Below, one piece after another: positions 1-7,539 of a DNA stretch of 36,855 bases. A program made the position numbers and the translations under genes. The notes below the pieces were generated by a model that did no database searches, had not been told where the DNA came from, and saw nothing but the letters and a program-made list of their open reading frames with translations. This stretch comes from Treponema sp. Its GTDB lineage: Bacteria; Spirochaetota; Spirochaetia; Treponematales; Breznakiellaceae. Positions within the stretch are counted from its first letter, which is position 1. Every line of letters begins with the position of its first letter. Location: assembly GCA_031279815.1 (NCBI GenBank), contig JAITHW010000001.1, positions 1 to 36,855 of the forward strand. The letters are read 5' to 3'.

Positions 1-647
1 TTATGATTTTTGCTTGACTTTATTGGTATGCGGCTGTTTGGATGCAGTTTATCTATTCCCAGATATCCAAGACCGGCGTCTATACGGATAGATTTATGAA
101 CCGGTTTTCCTACCGTGTCCTTATACACCTTAAAATCATGCCCGCTATCTTTTGCCTGCTGTAGGTCTATGATTTTTTTCGTTTTCCTTTCAATGATTAC
201 CTGTGTCTTTATGGTATGACGCTTTTTTTGCCTGAATACCGCTCTTTTTGGTTTTTTTTGGCCTGTTTATGGGACTTTCGGTCACATCCACAACGATATA
301 TTCAATAGACGGCGTTTTTCTTTTTAATACTTTTTTTCAGGCAGGCGGAAAGTTTTGTCTTTGGACAAGGCATTCTCAACCCATTGTATGGATTCGCATA
401 CGGCGCTTTTTCCCGCCCCATACTCAGCGCCGATGCTTTCCATCGTGCGGTATTCCCGAAGGTATTTTAATGTTATATAGAGTTTATCTTATACCGTTAA
501 TTTGGGAGGCTTCCCTCCCTGTTTATGCAATTCATCAAATGCTTCTTGAAGGATCTCTTTCATCTTTTCAAATGTACCGGGTTTTACCCCGTACAGCCGC
601 TTAAATATTACCGCCTTGGCATCCCCTGCCTTCTTTCCCTTTCTCAT
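1..647 (-). pseudogene. Decayed IS5-family (ISL2-like) DDE transposase, partial
   Basis: Reading the minus strand from ATG at 647 gives a transposase N-terminus (MRKGKKAGDAKAVIFKRLYG) followed by a helix-turn-helix region. It then reaches the catalytic segment containing VVDVTESPINRPKK and KKRHTIKTQVIIERKTKKI, which is typical of IS5-group enzymes that start the DDE core with D(V/A)TE.P..RPK. The gene is broken. There is an in-frame TAA after GGKPPKLTV, a frameshift near 310-330 and another in the A-rich run near 250. It also runs off the left edge of the window. Its start codon overlaps the end of the helicase remnant, so this element appears to be what truncated that gene. It is not expected to make an active transposase. 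Terminal inverted repeats were not resolved. Confidence 0.8.
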
Positions 648-1876
648 GTCTTCAGTTTATCACATCTATAGTTAGAGAACAAGTCTTTTATTTTTTCCAT
701 GAGCCATGCGGCGCGGTTCATGACAACGCCGCTGCTTTTTTCTTTTATCTCCGGGTTTCCCCTGAAATTATGGGATTCGTCGATAACAACAAGGTCAAAA
801 GCGCTCCAGTCAAAGCCGGCAAGATCGATATTATTCGCGCCTGACGCGCCGGAATTCCTGCCCATATCAGTATGATAGAGAACCGTGTAGGCAAAGCGGT
901 CTTTTTTGAAAGGATTTGTTTCCTGACTGTTGATCCCCTGATATACGGTCCAGTTCTTTGAAAGTTTTTTGGGACAAATAACCAGGGCCCGGGCGTTTTT
1001 TAATTCATAGTATTTAATGACCCCCAGGGCTTCGTAGGTTTTCCCTAAACCTACGCTGTCGGCAATGATGCACCCGGAGAATTTTTCTATTTTTTGTATC
1101 GCGCTTTTAACGCCGTCTTTTTGAAAATCGTAGAGACGGTTCCAGATTTCCGATTCATACAGCGATGTTTTTTCGTTAAAAAACGTTCCCTCTTTCTGTT
1201 CCTCAAGTCAAGGGGAAAAAATGTGGTAGAGGGTTTTGTAATAGATAAACTCCGGCGGGTTTTCGGTGTAGAGCTGCGCAAGGCAGCCCAGGACTTTTTC
1301 TTTTACGTCCTCAACCAGACCGGTAGTATCACTCCATATTTGATTGAACCATTCCAGAAGGGCTTCCCGGTCCCGGTCGTCGCTGACAATCATGTTAAGC
1401 TCAATATTTTTATCCGCGCCCTTCCCCATTCCCAGTCCATGGACGGTAAAATTAGAACTTCCTATAATAGCCTTTTGCCTGCCCCCGGCTTCCGTAATAT
1501 GGTACATTTTGCCGTGGAGAAAATTGGGCTTTACCATGGAACGGATTTCAGCCTTTTCACTCAGCCATGCCACGCAGTCCCGGGCGGCTGCCCCTTGGGT
1601 CAACTGATGTTCCGGCGGAATGTGCAGGGCGTCGTCCGCGAATATATAGCTTCGGGTTTTGAGGCTCTCATGGCTCACGGCTTTTATAAAAGCCGGCTCT
1701 CCGAATAAAAAGCGGAACCGCTTCAGCTTTTGAAACGCTGTTTGTAACCGGCGCCATGCGTGGATAGTAAAATACGCCGACACAACGGACATAGCTGCGT
1801 TTTCGCCGACAGCTTCCTCCAGAAATTCGCCCACTGAGCCGTGCCGGTAATTGTCCCGTATTGACGGCTTGTCCAT
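644..1876 (-). pseudogene. Phospholipase-D-like / SNF2 helicase, stop-interrupted and truncated
   Basis: The chosen start is ATG at 1876 (MDKPSIRDNYRHGSVGEFL), which has an AAAGGAGG ribosome site just upstream. The first part is a PLD-type domain with the motif HGKMYHIT...AIIGSSNFT (an HxK...GSxN signature). After an in-frame TGA at 1208-1210 the same frame continues with no shift. It encodes LYDFQKDGVKSAIQKIEKFS, then motif I (IIADSVGLGKTYEAL), CPKKLSKNW and motif II (LVVIDESHNFRGNP). The product then stops at the IS5 junction near 650-700, so the rest of the SNF2 core and the whole helicase C-lobe are missing. Intact relatives are large PLD-SNF2 proteins often found in genome-defence or accessory contexts. 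That role is family knowledge; nothing local shows it. The gene is dead as a full-length helicase, although the PLD half could still be translated. Confidence 0.8.
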
Positions 1877-1955
1877 TCCGTTTCCCGCCTCCTTTGTTTG
1901 GACAGAACAGTATAACATAAACCTGAGCGTCTGGGAATAGGGTAAATCAAACAGG

Positions 1956-2239
1956 TTGACACTCCCCACGCCTAAAGGCGGGGGATTCTTGCTTCAACGA
2001 TAACTGCCAGGGGTATAGCTTGGTATTCGCAAAAACTCCCTACAGGGAGCTTTTACGGTGGTTCCAACCCATGCTCCCGGTCTTACTGTATCTCCACAAG
2101 CGTAGATTCCCGTGTGTCCCACGGTACGCTTATAAGTAGTATATCACAGGGAGGATAGATATGACAAGCCATCAACTAAAAAATCCTTACGGATTTTTTA
2201 CGCCTTATGCCTAAAGGCAGGGGCTTTACGGCGCGTTTG
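1956..2239 (-). mobile_element. Miniature IS200/IS605-type element (no tnpA/tnpB) with omega-RNA-like end
   Basis: Both ends carry subterminal hairpins with a GCC-TAAA-GGC core. One is at 1964-1984 (CCCCaCGCC TAAA GGCGGGGG) and the other is around 2203-2224. Read on the minus strand, the element is preceded by TTAC and ends in TCAA, which matches the left and right cleavage tetranucleotides known for IS608-type transposases. There is no reading frame for tnpA or tnpB. The minus-strand 3' part, with a CTCCC-TGTA-GGGAG hairpin (2036-2049) followed by the CCCCCGCC hairpin, resembles the end of a TnpB guide (omega) RNA. An imperfect GGTAAATCAnAC repeat lies on each side (1941-1952 and 2239-2250). 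The family assignment rests on hairpin style and end tetranucleotides, not on a database match. Confidence 0.65.
2178..2199. terminator. Bidirectional intrinsic terminator-like hairpin
   Basis: A perfect 9-bp inverted repeat, AAAAAATCC-TTAC-GGATTTTTT, has an A-run on one side and a T-run on the other, so it can act in either direction. It lies inside the IS605-type remnant. Confidence 0.6.
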
Positions 2240-2301
2240 GTAAATCACACCGGGAAACACCGGTCTTAGAGGCGATAACATCTAGATATAAGGGGTACCC
2301 C

Positions 2302-2331
2302 TTGTAATAGAAAATGCAAGCACAGTATACT
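2302..2331 (+). promoter_or_regulatory. Duplicated promoter, copy A
   Basis: TTGTAA, an 18-base spacer and TATACT. The same boxes and spacing are preserved in the copy upstream of intact lptA (5773-5802). Here it would drive only the broken lptA fragment. Confidence 0.5.
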
Positions 2332-2411
2332 TTAGGTATAGAAGGCGCTTATGACGGCCGCAGTCGTAGGCGAGTTGCTTTGCGCCCTGCCGTAAAATAA
2401 GGCATACGAAG

Positions 2412-2514
2412 ATGTTACACCCATTACTCATTATTTCTTGCCTTTATGAGTGTCTGCATCATGTCCGCAGGGGGAGCTATCTTTACCTTCAGAGCGGAGC
2501 AAAGGGCGGGAAGG
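2412..2514 (+). pseudogene. lptA 5'-end fragment (duplicate)
   Basis: ATG at 2412 begins with MLHPL, as in the intact gene at 5883, and the DNA stays similar through the signal-peptide region. A small deletion shifts the frame (the intact copy reads [16 protein letters not shown]; this one goes out of frame), and similarity ends near 2514. The region from 2515 to 2639 shows nothing recognisable. Confidence 0.7.
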
Positions 2515-2639
2515 AAAGGTGTTATTCATCCATGAAAAACCGATATCCTCCCCTGCCTTTTCCGCTACCTAAACGGCGTCCAGGAGCTTGCACTGTTCCT
2601 ATATCCAGATATACTCACGGCCGGGGAAGATGCACCGCG

Positions 2640-3320
2640 CTAATTCAGATTTTCGTACCGCACAACAAAGGTATCCGATGGGCCTGAACCGTTGTATTCA
2701 TACTCGGTAACCTGTATCTTAGAATAATGGGAACCGTCGCCATGCTTTATGATATAAACAACGTTCGTAACCGGATAACCTGACCCTCCCCCCCCTTTGT
2801 AGAACTGCCTTTTATCATATTGAAAGGTTTTGAATGGGTCAGCCTCTGTTCCGGTTCCTGACCCATAGCCGGCAAAGTTTATCACATTCAAGGTATTCAA
2901 TGTAGTTCTGCTCATGGAATATATGTACTTTAACTGATCCGTATTGTAGGCGTTATCCAGAATATCCCCTGTCATAACGGCATCGTCTTGAACCGCCGCG
3001 TCAAAATCAGCAGATTCCGTGTACCATACGCCGCCTTGACCTCCGGAACCAAGAACACTCGCGGTATCCCCGCTGTTGGTCAGAATAGTCCTGGTTCGCT
3101 GGAAGCCAATATCCCAATCCTTTGACGCTATAACTGAAAGATCGGTAATTTCCTTTCCGCTTGAAAGAGAAAAGTATTTTGGGCCTGTTTCGGTATCAAC
3201 GGTGACTTTCAGTTCTCCCTCTTTCGGCGTCCACTCATCAGGCTCATCCGTATCGCACCCGGCAAGAACGGCAAGCGCGAAACCCGCAGCAAACAAAAAA
3301 ACTTTGCATACTGTTTTCAT
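2640..3320 (-). CDS. HmuY-like lipoprotein, probable partner of the adjacent TonB-dependent receptor
   Basis: The start is ATG at 3320, because GGAGG lies 5 bases upstream; a further in-frame ATG at 3332 overlaps that ribosome site and is unlikely. The protein is 226 residues. It begins with a signal peptide ending in the lipobox LAGC (Cys22), so it should be lipid-anchored in an outer-membrane or periplasmic location. The body resembles the HmuY family: YFSLSSGKEIT, KDWDIGFQRT, ILTNSG and a C-terminal YSKIQVTEYEYN strand. Known HmuY proteins bind haem and hand it to HmuR. Here the gene follows a receptor controlled by a B12 riboswitch, with 13 bases between them, so a corrinoid-related role is a reasonable inference. 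The sequence alone does not show which ligand is bound. Confidence 0.75.
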   Translation of the reverse strand: MKTVCKVFLFAAGFALAVLAGCDTDEPDEWTPKEGELKVTVDTETGPKYFSLSSGKEITDLSVIASKDWDIGFQRTRTILTNSGDTASVLGSGGQGGVWYTESADFDAAVQDDAVMTGDILDNAYNTDQLKYIYSMSRTTLNTLNVINFAGYGSGTGTEADPFKTFQYDKRQFYKGGGGSGYPVTNVVYIIKHGDGSHYSKIQVTEYEYNGSGPSDTFVVRYENLN

Positions 3321-3333
3321 AAAAACCTCCAAT

Positions 3334-5301
3334 TTACATCGTATAGGTAAGTCCTATGGAAAAGGTCTGCGCCGTTTCCGGACCAATACGATCCATTTCT
3401 CCGGTAATATTGTCGATACCGAAGTTCAGTTTGAAATGACTTCCCAGCCCGATTGAAAAATAGAAGTCCAGAATAAAACGCGCTTCAGCGCCGGATCGGG
3501 TGGGGTCCCGGAATTTCGAGAAGAACCGGCCTTGAAGCCAGGTGTAGATTTTCGGACCGGGAAAGTCGGCTCCGGCTTTCATCTTTACCATGTGGTTCGG
3601 CTGGATAAAGAGTTCTGTTTCCAGGCTCCGATCCCATGCGTAGAGCCAGCTATAGCCTGCGGAAATAAATAGGCAGTAAGGAAGATTCAGCCGGCCTTCA
3701 CTGTCTATACCCATCCGCAGGGAACGAGCGATATTCAGGTTGTAGTAATAATTTCCGTCCGGATTATACCGGCGGCCTATCTCATTGAAAAGTTCGCTGT
3801 AGTAGGCGTTTATCTGAAAAAAACCGGCGTATCGGGAATATTCAAGTCCAAGATTAAAGCCCAGAGAATATTCCGGCTCTAGGTCAGGATTGCCAAAAAC
3901 CGGCGTGGCGGTCCCGCCTTCATCGTCCCGTTCCATGTAGAGATCGCTGAAGTCCGGCGCACGGTAGCCCGCCCCGGCTCCGCCAAGAATTCGGAATCCC
4001 TTGCCAAGATGTATCATCCCTGAAAGTTTGGGAGATGCGGCGAAACCAAATATAGAATTGCGCTCAAGGCGCAGGCCGCCGGTAACGGAAAACCGGTCAA
4101 TGATAAAGTATTCACCTTGAAAAAAGAGCGATTCCCGATCTAAATATACAAAATCCTTTGAAAGATTGTACTTTTCCATACTGCTGAAAGCTCCTTCAAA
4201 CCCGGCGGTAAAAAGCAGGCGCGGCGTCGCTTCCATCATTCCCTGCACTTCCAGGGCCGCAATATTATCATTTTCGTAGCGTTCTCCGGTAGTCCATGTA
4301 TTGTTAAGCGCTGAGTAAGCGTCCCGGTTACGTTGGTAATAATTATCGTACAGCCGAAAGGCCAGCATGGCGTTGGATAGGAGCCATATATCGGCTTCCA
4401 CAAAACCCTCCAGCCTTAGATAGTCCAGCCGGTTCAGGCTTCCCCGCGCGGTAGTCTGATCGTCCCGGCGCATCACCATTCCTGAACCGCCGAACCGCAC
4501 TTCAAGATTATCGCCCAGTCCAAGACTTGAGTCAAATCCCAGCCGTCCCCGGTAATATTCAGGAAGCACCGAGGCGCTTTCCGTCTCGTTGTAGTAAAAC
4601 GCCCCTCTGGACGCTTCGAGGTCAATAGAATTTCTTGAGAACCCAAGCGGAAATCCGAGAACAGTATTGAAGTTCTGTTCTCGAATAGGATTGAAATCTT
4701 TAAAAGGATCAGGTTTATAATCCGTTGCAGGATCATTATAAGGCGGAAGAAACCGGTTGCGAAGAGAAGCGGAAAACGTCATTTTACCGGGAGGCTTCTT
4801 GGTGATAATGTTTATCACTCCTCCCAGGGCGTCGGAACCGTAGAGCGCCGATTGAGGCCCCCGTATTATTTCTATCCGCTCTACATTAGCCAGAGGCAGG
4901 GTTTCTCCCTTGAGGCGCTGGGCGATACGCCCTGAGATTCGCCTGCCGTTTACCAAGTATAGAATACGGTTTTTACCCATTCCCTGGATCTGCACATAGT
5001 CGCCCATACCGTTTCCCGTATAGACCAGCCCGTAATCATTGAGGACATCGACAACCGTATTGGCGTTGGAACCTTCAATTTCCTCGGCAGTGATAACTTC
5101 AACCGGAACCGGGCTGTCTTTGAGCCGTTTCGGTGTGCGGGTCCCGGTTACGGTAATGCCTTCATCTTCAAATACCAAGCCTTCATCAAATTCCGGTTTA
5201 CTATCACCGGAATCTTGGGCCGTGAGAGAAAAATTCACCATCAGGCTGAAAATGAAGCATACTACCAGCAGTTTTCTTGTCCAAGCTGTTATTAGTTCCA
5301 T
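3334..5301 (-). CDS. btuB: TonB-dependent outer-membrane receptor, BtuB-like (cobalamin uptake)
   Basis: This 655-residue protein has a signal peptide (about residues 1-28, ending LTAQ), a TonB box (DEGITVTGTR, about 46-55) and a plug domain. The plug includes PVPVEVITAEEIEG, YLVNGRRISGR and the conserved RIEIIRGPQSALYGSDALGG (about 142-161). The remainder is a 22-strand-type beta barrel. The ribosome site AAGGGA precedes ATG at 5301. It imports a ligand across the outer membrane using TonB energy. The cobalamin riboswitch in its leader is the evidence for B12 or a related corrinoid as the ligand; the plug alone would also fit haem or siderophore receptors. It appears to be co-transcribed with the HmuY-like gene. 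No inner-membrane BtuCDF genes are in the window. Confidence 0.85.
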   Translation of the reverse strand: MELITAWTRKLLVVCFIFSLMVNFSLTAQDSGDSKPEFDEGLVFEDEGITVTGTRTPKRLKDSPVPVEVITAEEIEGSNANTVVDVLNDYGLVYTGNGMGDYVQIQGMGKNRILYLVNGRRISGRIAQRLKGETLPLANVERIEIIRGPQSALYGSDALGGVINIITKKPPGKMTFSASLRNRFLPPYNDPATDYKPDPFKDFNPIREQNFNTVLGFPLGFSRNSIDLEASRGAFYYNETESASVLPEYYRGRLGFDSSLGLGDNLEVRFGGSGMVMRRDDQTTARGSLNRLDYLRLEGFVEADIWLLSNAMLAFRLYDNYYQRNRDAYSALNNTWTTGERYENDNIAALEVQGMMEATPRLLFTAGFEGAFSSMEKYNLSKDFVYLDRESLFFQGEYFIIDRFSVTGGLRLERNSIFGFAASPKLSGMIHLGKGFRILGGAGAGYRAPDFSDLYMERDDEGGTATPVFGNPDLEPEYSLGFNLGLEYSRYAGFFQINAYYSELFNEIGRRYNPDGNYYYNLNIARSLRMGIDSEGRLNLPYCLFISAGYSWLYAWDRSLETELFIQPNHMVKMKAGADFPGPKIYTWLQGRFFSKFRDPTRSGAEARFILDFYFSIGLGSHFKLNFGIDNITGEMDRIGPETAQTFSIGLTYTM

Positions 5302-5404
5302 TAAAAATCCCTTTACACCGGGAAAAGAAAAAACCGGATACCGTTTAATTGCTATTCAGTTTTTCTCAGGCTCAATTCCGCGGAACCTAAAAAATAAAAG
5401 ATTA

Positions 5405-5563
5405 TAGACCAAAGTCTCCTGGCTTAGGGGTTATGCTTCCGTAAACCTTCCCAACGCGATCCGTCAGTGGTTGTTCCAACAGAAACCGTCCGCACTCCGG
5501 CGAACTCCCGATTACAGTTACGGGTTAGTGAGGGATTTGCACCCTGCTTCCTTTGAAATCTAC
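5405..5563 (-). promoter_or_regulatory. Cobalamin (B12) riboswitch
   Basis: Read on the minus strand, the leader contains the conserved cobalamin-aptamer blocks in order. They are GGTGCAAATCCCTCACTAAC, CCCGTAACTGTAATCGGGAG, CCACTGACGGATCG, TTGGGAAGG and finally the B12 box AAGCCAGGAGAC. CAAAG near the 5' end pairs with CTTTG at the 3' end to close P1. About 100 bases separate the aptamer from the btuB start. The expression platform is not resolved; a short TCCC/GGGA hairpin could cover the btuB ribosome site. In this family, bound adenosyl- or methylcobalamin turns the downstream gene off. Confidence 0.93.
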
Positions 5564-5570
5564 ATTATTT

Positions 5571-5599
5571 AAAATACCGGATACCGGAAAAAATGTCAA
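5571..5599 (-). promoter_or_regulatory. Promoter of the btuB riboswitch transcript
   Basis: On the minus strand, TTGACA (5594-5599), a 17-base spacer and TATTTT (5571-5576) place the transcription start just before the first aptamer helix. The -35 box is perfect for a housekeeping sigma factor. Confidence 0.7.
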
Positions 5600-5623
5600 G
5601 CAAAATATGCCCGTACTTAAACT

Positions 5624-6018
5624 TGCCCGTTCCGTTCCCCGCCTCCTTTGCGTGAAGAGTCCGCCCTTTCCCCAGCGCTTTTGGACGGTATAGCATAAAC
5701 CTAAGCGTCCGGGGAATAGGGGAAATCAAACCCGGAAACACCGGTAGGTCGGCATCCGGATAAGGGATCCCCTTGTAATGGAAAATGCAGGCATAGTATA
5801 CTTTAGGTATAGAAGGCGCTTATGATGGCCAAAGACGGGGACGGGCCGTTTTGCGCCCCGCTGTAAAATGAGGCACACTAAGATGTTACACCCATTACCC
5901 ATTACCCATTGCGTGTTATTTCTTGCCTTTATGAATATCTGCATCATGCCCGCAAGGGGAGATACCTTTACCTTCAGAGCGGATCGGATGAGCGGGGGAC
6001 GAGCCGCAGGGCGGGAAG
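5624..6018. repeat. Direct repeat copy B (upstream region and 5' end of lptA)
   Basis: This is the same-orientation partner of 1868-2514. It keeps the equivalent of the helicase gene's ribosome site and first three codons, but the ATG is changed to ACG and coding similarity then stops. On its right it runs into the intact lptA. It contains about 29 bases (near 5650-5680) absent from copy A and lacks the IS605-type insertion. Confidence 0.85.
5773..5802 (+). promoter_or_regulatory. Probable promoter of lptA-lptB
   Basis: TTGTAA (5773-5778), an 18-base spacer and TATACT (5797-5802). The boxes and spacing are kept in the diverged duplicate at 2302-2331, which supports a functional site. Confidence 0.55.
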
Positions 6019-6512
6019 TTACCGTGCTTACCGGAGGCGCCGAGGTGCGCTCGGATAACCTGCTCCTCAAGGCAAACCGGATTGAGATTCATGGGGATAA
6101 TAATCAGTTCATTGACTGCACCGGCGGAGTCTGGGGCAGAGACGAAGAAAAGGATATTCTCTTTCAGACCGACCGTTTGCGCTATGACCGGAAGCTCAAG
6201 ATCGCCCGGCTGGAAGGGAATTCCACCTTGGAAGATAAGAAAAACGATATCGTTGCCAAAGGCCGTTTCATCGAGTATGACGATCAGTCGGAAGTTACGA
6301 TATTTCAGGTATCTGTCCGTCTTTTCAAGGATACTATGGTCTGCCGTTCCGAGTATGCCGTGTACAGGCGCACGGAAAAGATCCTGGATCTTTCAGGATT
6401 TCCGGTAGTCTTCAAAAAAAACGATGAATTCAGAGCCGACCGTATCAGGGTAGACTTGGACACAGACGACGTTACCATGGAAGGAACGGTTTCCGGATCT
6501 ATAAAGGATTAG
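5883..6512 (+). CDS. lptA: LptA/OstA-like periplasmic lipid-export bridge protein
   Basis: The ATG at 5883 ([10 protein letters not shown]) is preferred over ATG at 5868, because only the downstream one is kept in the diverged duplicate and GAGG lies about 10 bases before it. The protein is 209 residues with an N-terminal signal peptide ending near MPARG. The rest is the repeating beta-strand pattern of the OstA fold: [46 protein letters not shown] and [15 protein letters not shown]. LptA homologues form a periplasmic bridge that carries lipopolysaccharide to the outer membrane. Treponemes are generally considered to lack typical LPS, so the cargo here is uncertain. lptB follows after 5 bases. 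No lptC is seen upstream. Confidence 0.8.
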   Translation: MLHPLPITHCVLFLAFMNICIMPARGDTFTFRADRMSGGRAAGREVTVLTGGAEVRSDNLLLKANRIEIHGDNNQFIDCTGGVWGRDEEKDILFQTDRLRYDRKLKIARLEGNSTLEDKKNDIVAKGRFIEYDDQSEVTIFQVSVRLFKDTMVCRSEYAVYRRTEKILDLSGFPVVFKKNDEFRADRIRVDLDTDDVTMEGTVSGSIKD

Positions 6513-6517
6513 CAGCG

Positions 6518-7492
6518 GTGCATGACAGCGAACCGGATAAACTCAACATACCGGCCCATGAGTCCCCGGAAACTATAGCCGGTACGGATAGGGCGGATGG
6601 CATAGACCATAAGGCGGCCCCGGAGGGTATCGCCGCCGATGGCGGTAACGCCGAAGCTCAGGAAACAGAAGGTATCTTTGAAGCCGCGTCCGGGGGCGGG
6701 GGAACAAACTGCCGGGCATTGATCGTCCTGGAGCAGCGTCCTCCGGAACAGGGTATCCGGACGGAGATGCATAGACTGGGGGTTTCGGAACTGCGCAAGC
6801 GGTTTGGACGTAAAGAAGTGGTTAGGGGGGTTAATTTTTTCATGCATAATGGAGAAGTGGCAGGACTGCTGGGACCCAATGGGGCCGGTAAGACCACCAT
6901 CTTCTATATGATAGTAGGCTTTTACCGGCCTTCGGCAGGGTATGTGATCATGGACGACGAGGATATAACTGCAAAACCCATGTACCAGCGGGCAAGACGG
7001 GGTATTGCCTATCTTCCCCAGGAAGCGTCGATTTTCCGCAAGCTCACCGTAGAGCAGAACATCTGGGCCATCCTGGAAAGCCGCCGGGACATCCGCAAAC
7101 CGGAAAAAAAGGAACGCCTCGATTCTCTGCTTGAAGAATTCGGCATAACCCGAATTAGCCGCCAATACGGGTATACCCTTTCCGGCGGGGAGCGCCGGCG
7201 TACAGAAATCGCCCGCGCTCTTGCTACAGAACCGAAATTCCTTCTCTTGGATGAGCCTTTCGCGGGGATAGACCCTATCGCGGTATACGAAATCAAGCAG
7301 ATAATCCGGCGGCTCGCCCAAAAAGGCATAGGAATTCTCATAACCGATCATAATGTGCGGGACACTTTGGAGATAACCACCGAAGCCTTCATCATCAACA
7401 CGGGAACCATTGTCGCCCGAGGGGATAGGGATACCATTCTTGACAATGAAATGGTCCGGGAAGTGTATCTGGGATCGGAATTCAGAATGTGA
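6518..7492 (+). CDS. lptB: LptB-like ABC transporter ATPase with N-terminal extension
   Basis: This 324-residue ATPase has Walker [10 protein letters not shown] (119-127), a Q-loop region ([16 protein letters not shown]), the ABC signature LSGGERRR, Walker [14 protein letters not shown] and the H-loop ITDHNVRDT. All of these match LptB, which powers extraction of glycolipid from the inner membrane. The likely start is GTG at 6518 with AAGGA upstream. LptB proteins are usually about 240 residues. Here residues 1-83 are an extra acidic, Ala/Gly-rich, low-complexity stretch before the canonical start MHRLGVSEL. An alternative ATG at 6767 would give normal length, but its GGAG is too close to it. 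Stop-to-start distance from lptA is 5 bases, so the two are probably translated together. Confidence 0.88.
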   Translation: MHDSEPDKLNIPAHESPETIAGTDRADGIDHKAAPEGIAADGGNAEAQETEGIFEAASGGGGTNCRALIVLEQRPPEQGIRTEMHRLGVSELRKRFGRKEVVRGVNFFMHNGEVAGLLGPNGAGKTTIFYMIVGFYRPSAGYVIMDDEDITAKPMYQRARRGIAYLPQEASIFRKLTVEQNIWAILESRRDIRKPEKKERLDSLLEEFGITRISRQYGYTLSGGERRRTEIARALATEPKFLLLDEPFAGIDPIAVYEIKQIIRRLAQKGIGILITDHNVRDTLEITTEAFIINTGTIVARGDRDTILDNEMVREVYLGSEFRM

Positions 7493-7539
7493 CCGGTGAA
7501 ATTCGTGGACTTTGGGGGGCTTCCGGTATATCATAGCCT

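Larger units (their letters stand above)
1868..2514. repeat. Direct repeat copy A (helicase 5' end / promoter / lptA 5' end)
   Basis: This segment matches 5624-6018 in the same orientation. Shared blocks include CCGCCTCCTTTG, ATAAACCTGAGCGTC, GGGAAACACCGGT, CAGTATACTTTAGGTATAG, GAAGGCGCTTATGA and AGATGTTACACCCATTAC. Copy A is split by an IS605-type insertion at 1956-2239 and lacks some short stretches found in copy B. It overlaps the ribosome site and first codons of the helicase gene on the minus strand and a dead copy of the start of lptA on the plus strand. Together with copy B it brackets the cobalamin cassette. Confidence 0.85.

Noticed and set aside
1094-1708. A 204-residue plus-strand open frame opposite the PLD/helicase gene
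   Set aside because: The minus strand carries the PLD and Walker motifs; this frame is a shadow.
1941-2250. The 12-base flanking repeat as a target-site duplication of a cut-and-paste element
   Set aside because: IS200/IS605 elements do not make target duplications, and the ends fit the TTAC/TCAA rule; the repeat is probably a pre-existing tandem.
6509-7534. A 341-residue open frame on the minus strand opposite lptB
   Set aside because: lptB on the plus strand has all ABC motifs; the antisense frame is rich in Cys, Phe and Arg with no family resemblance.
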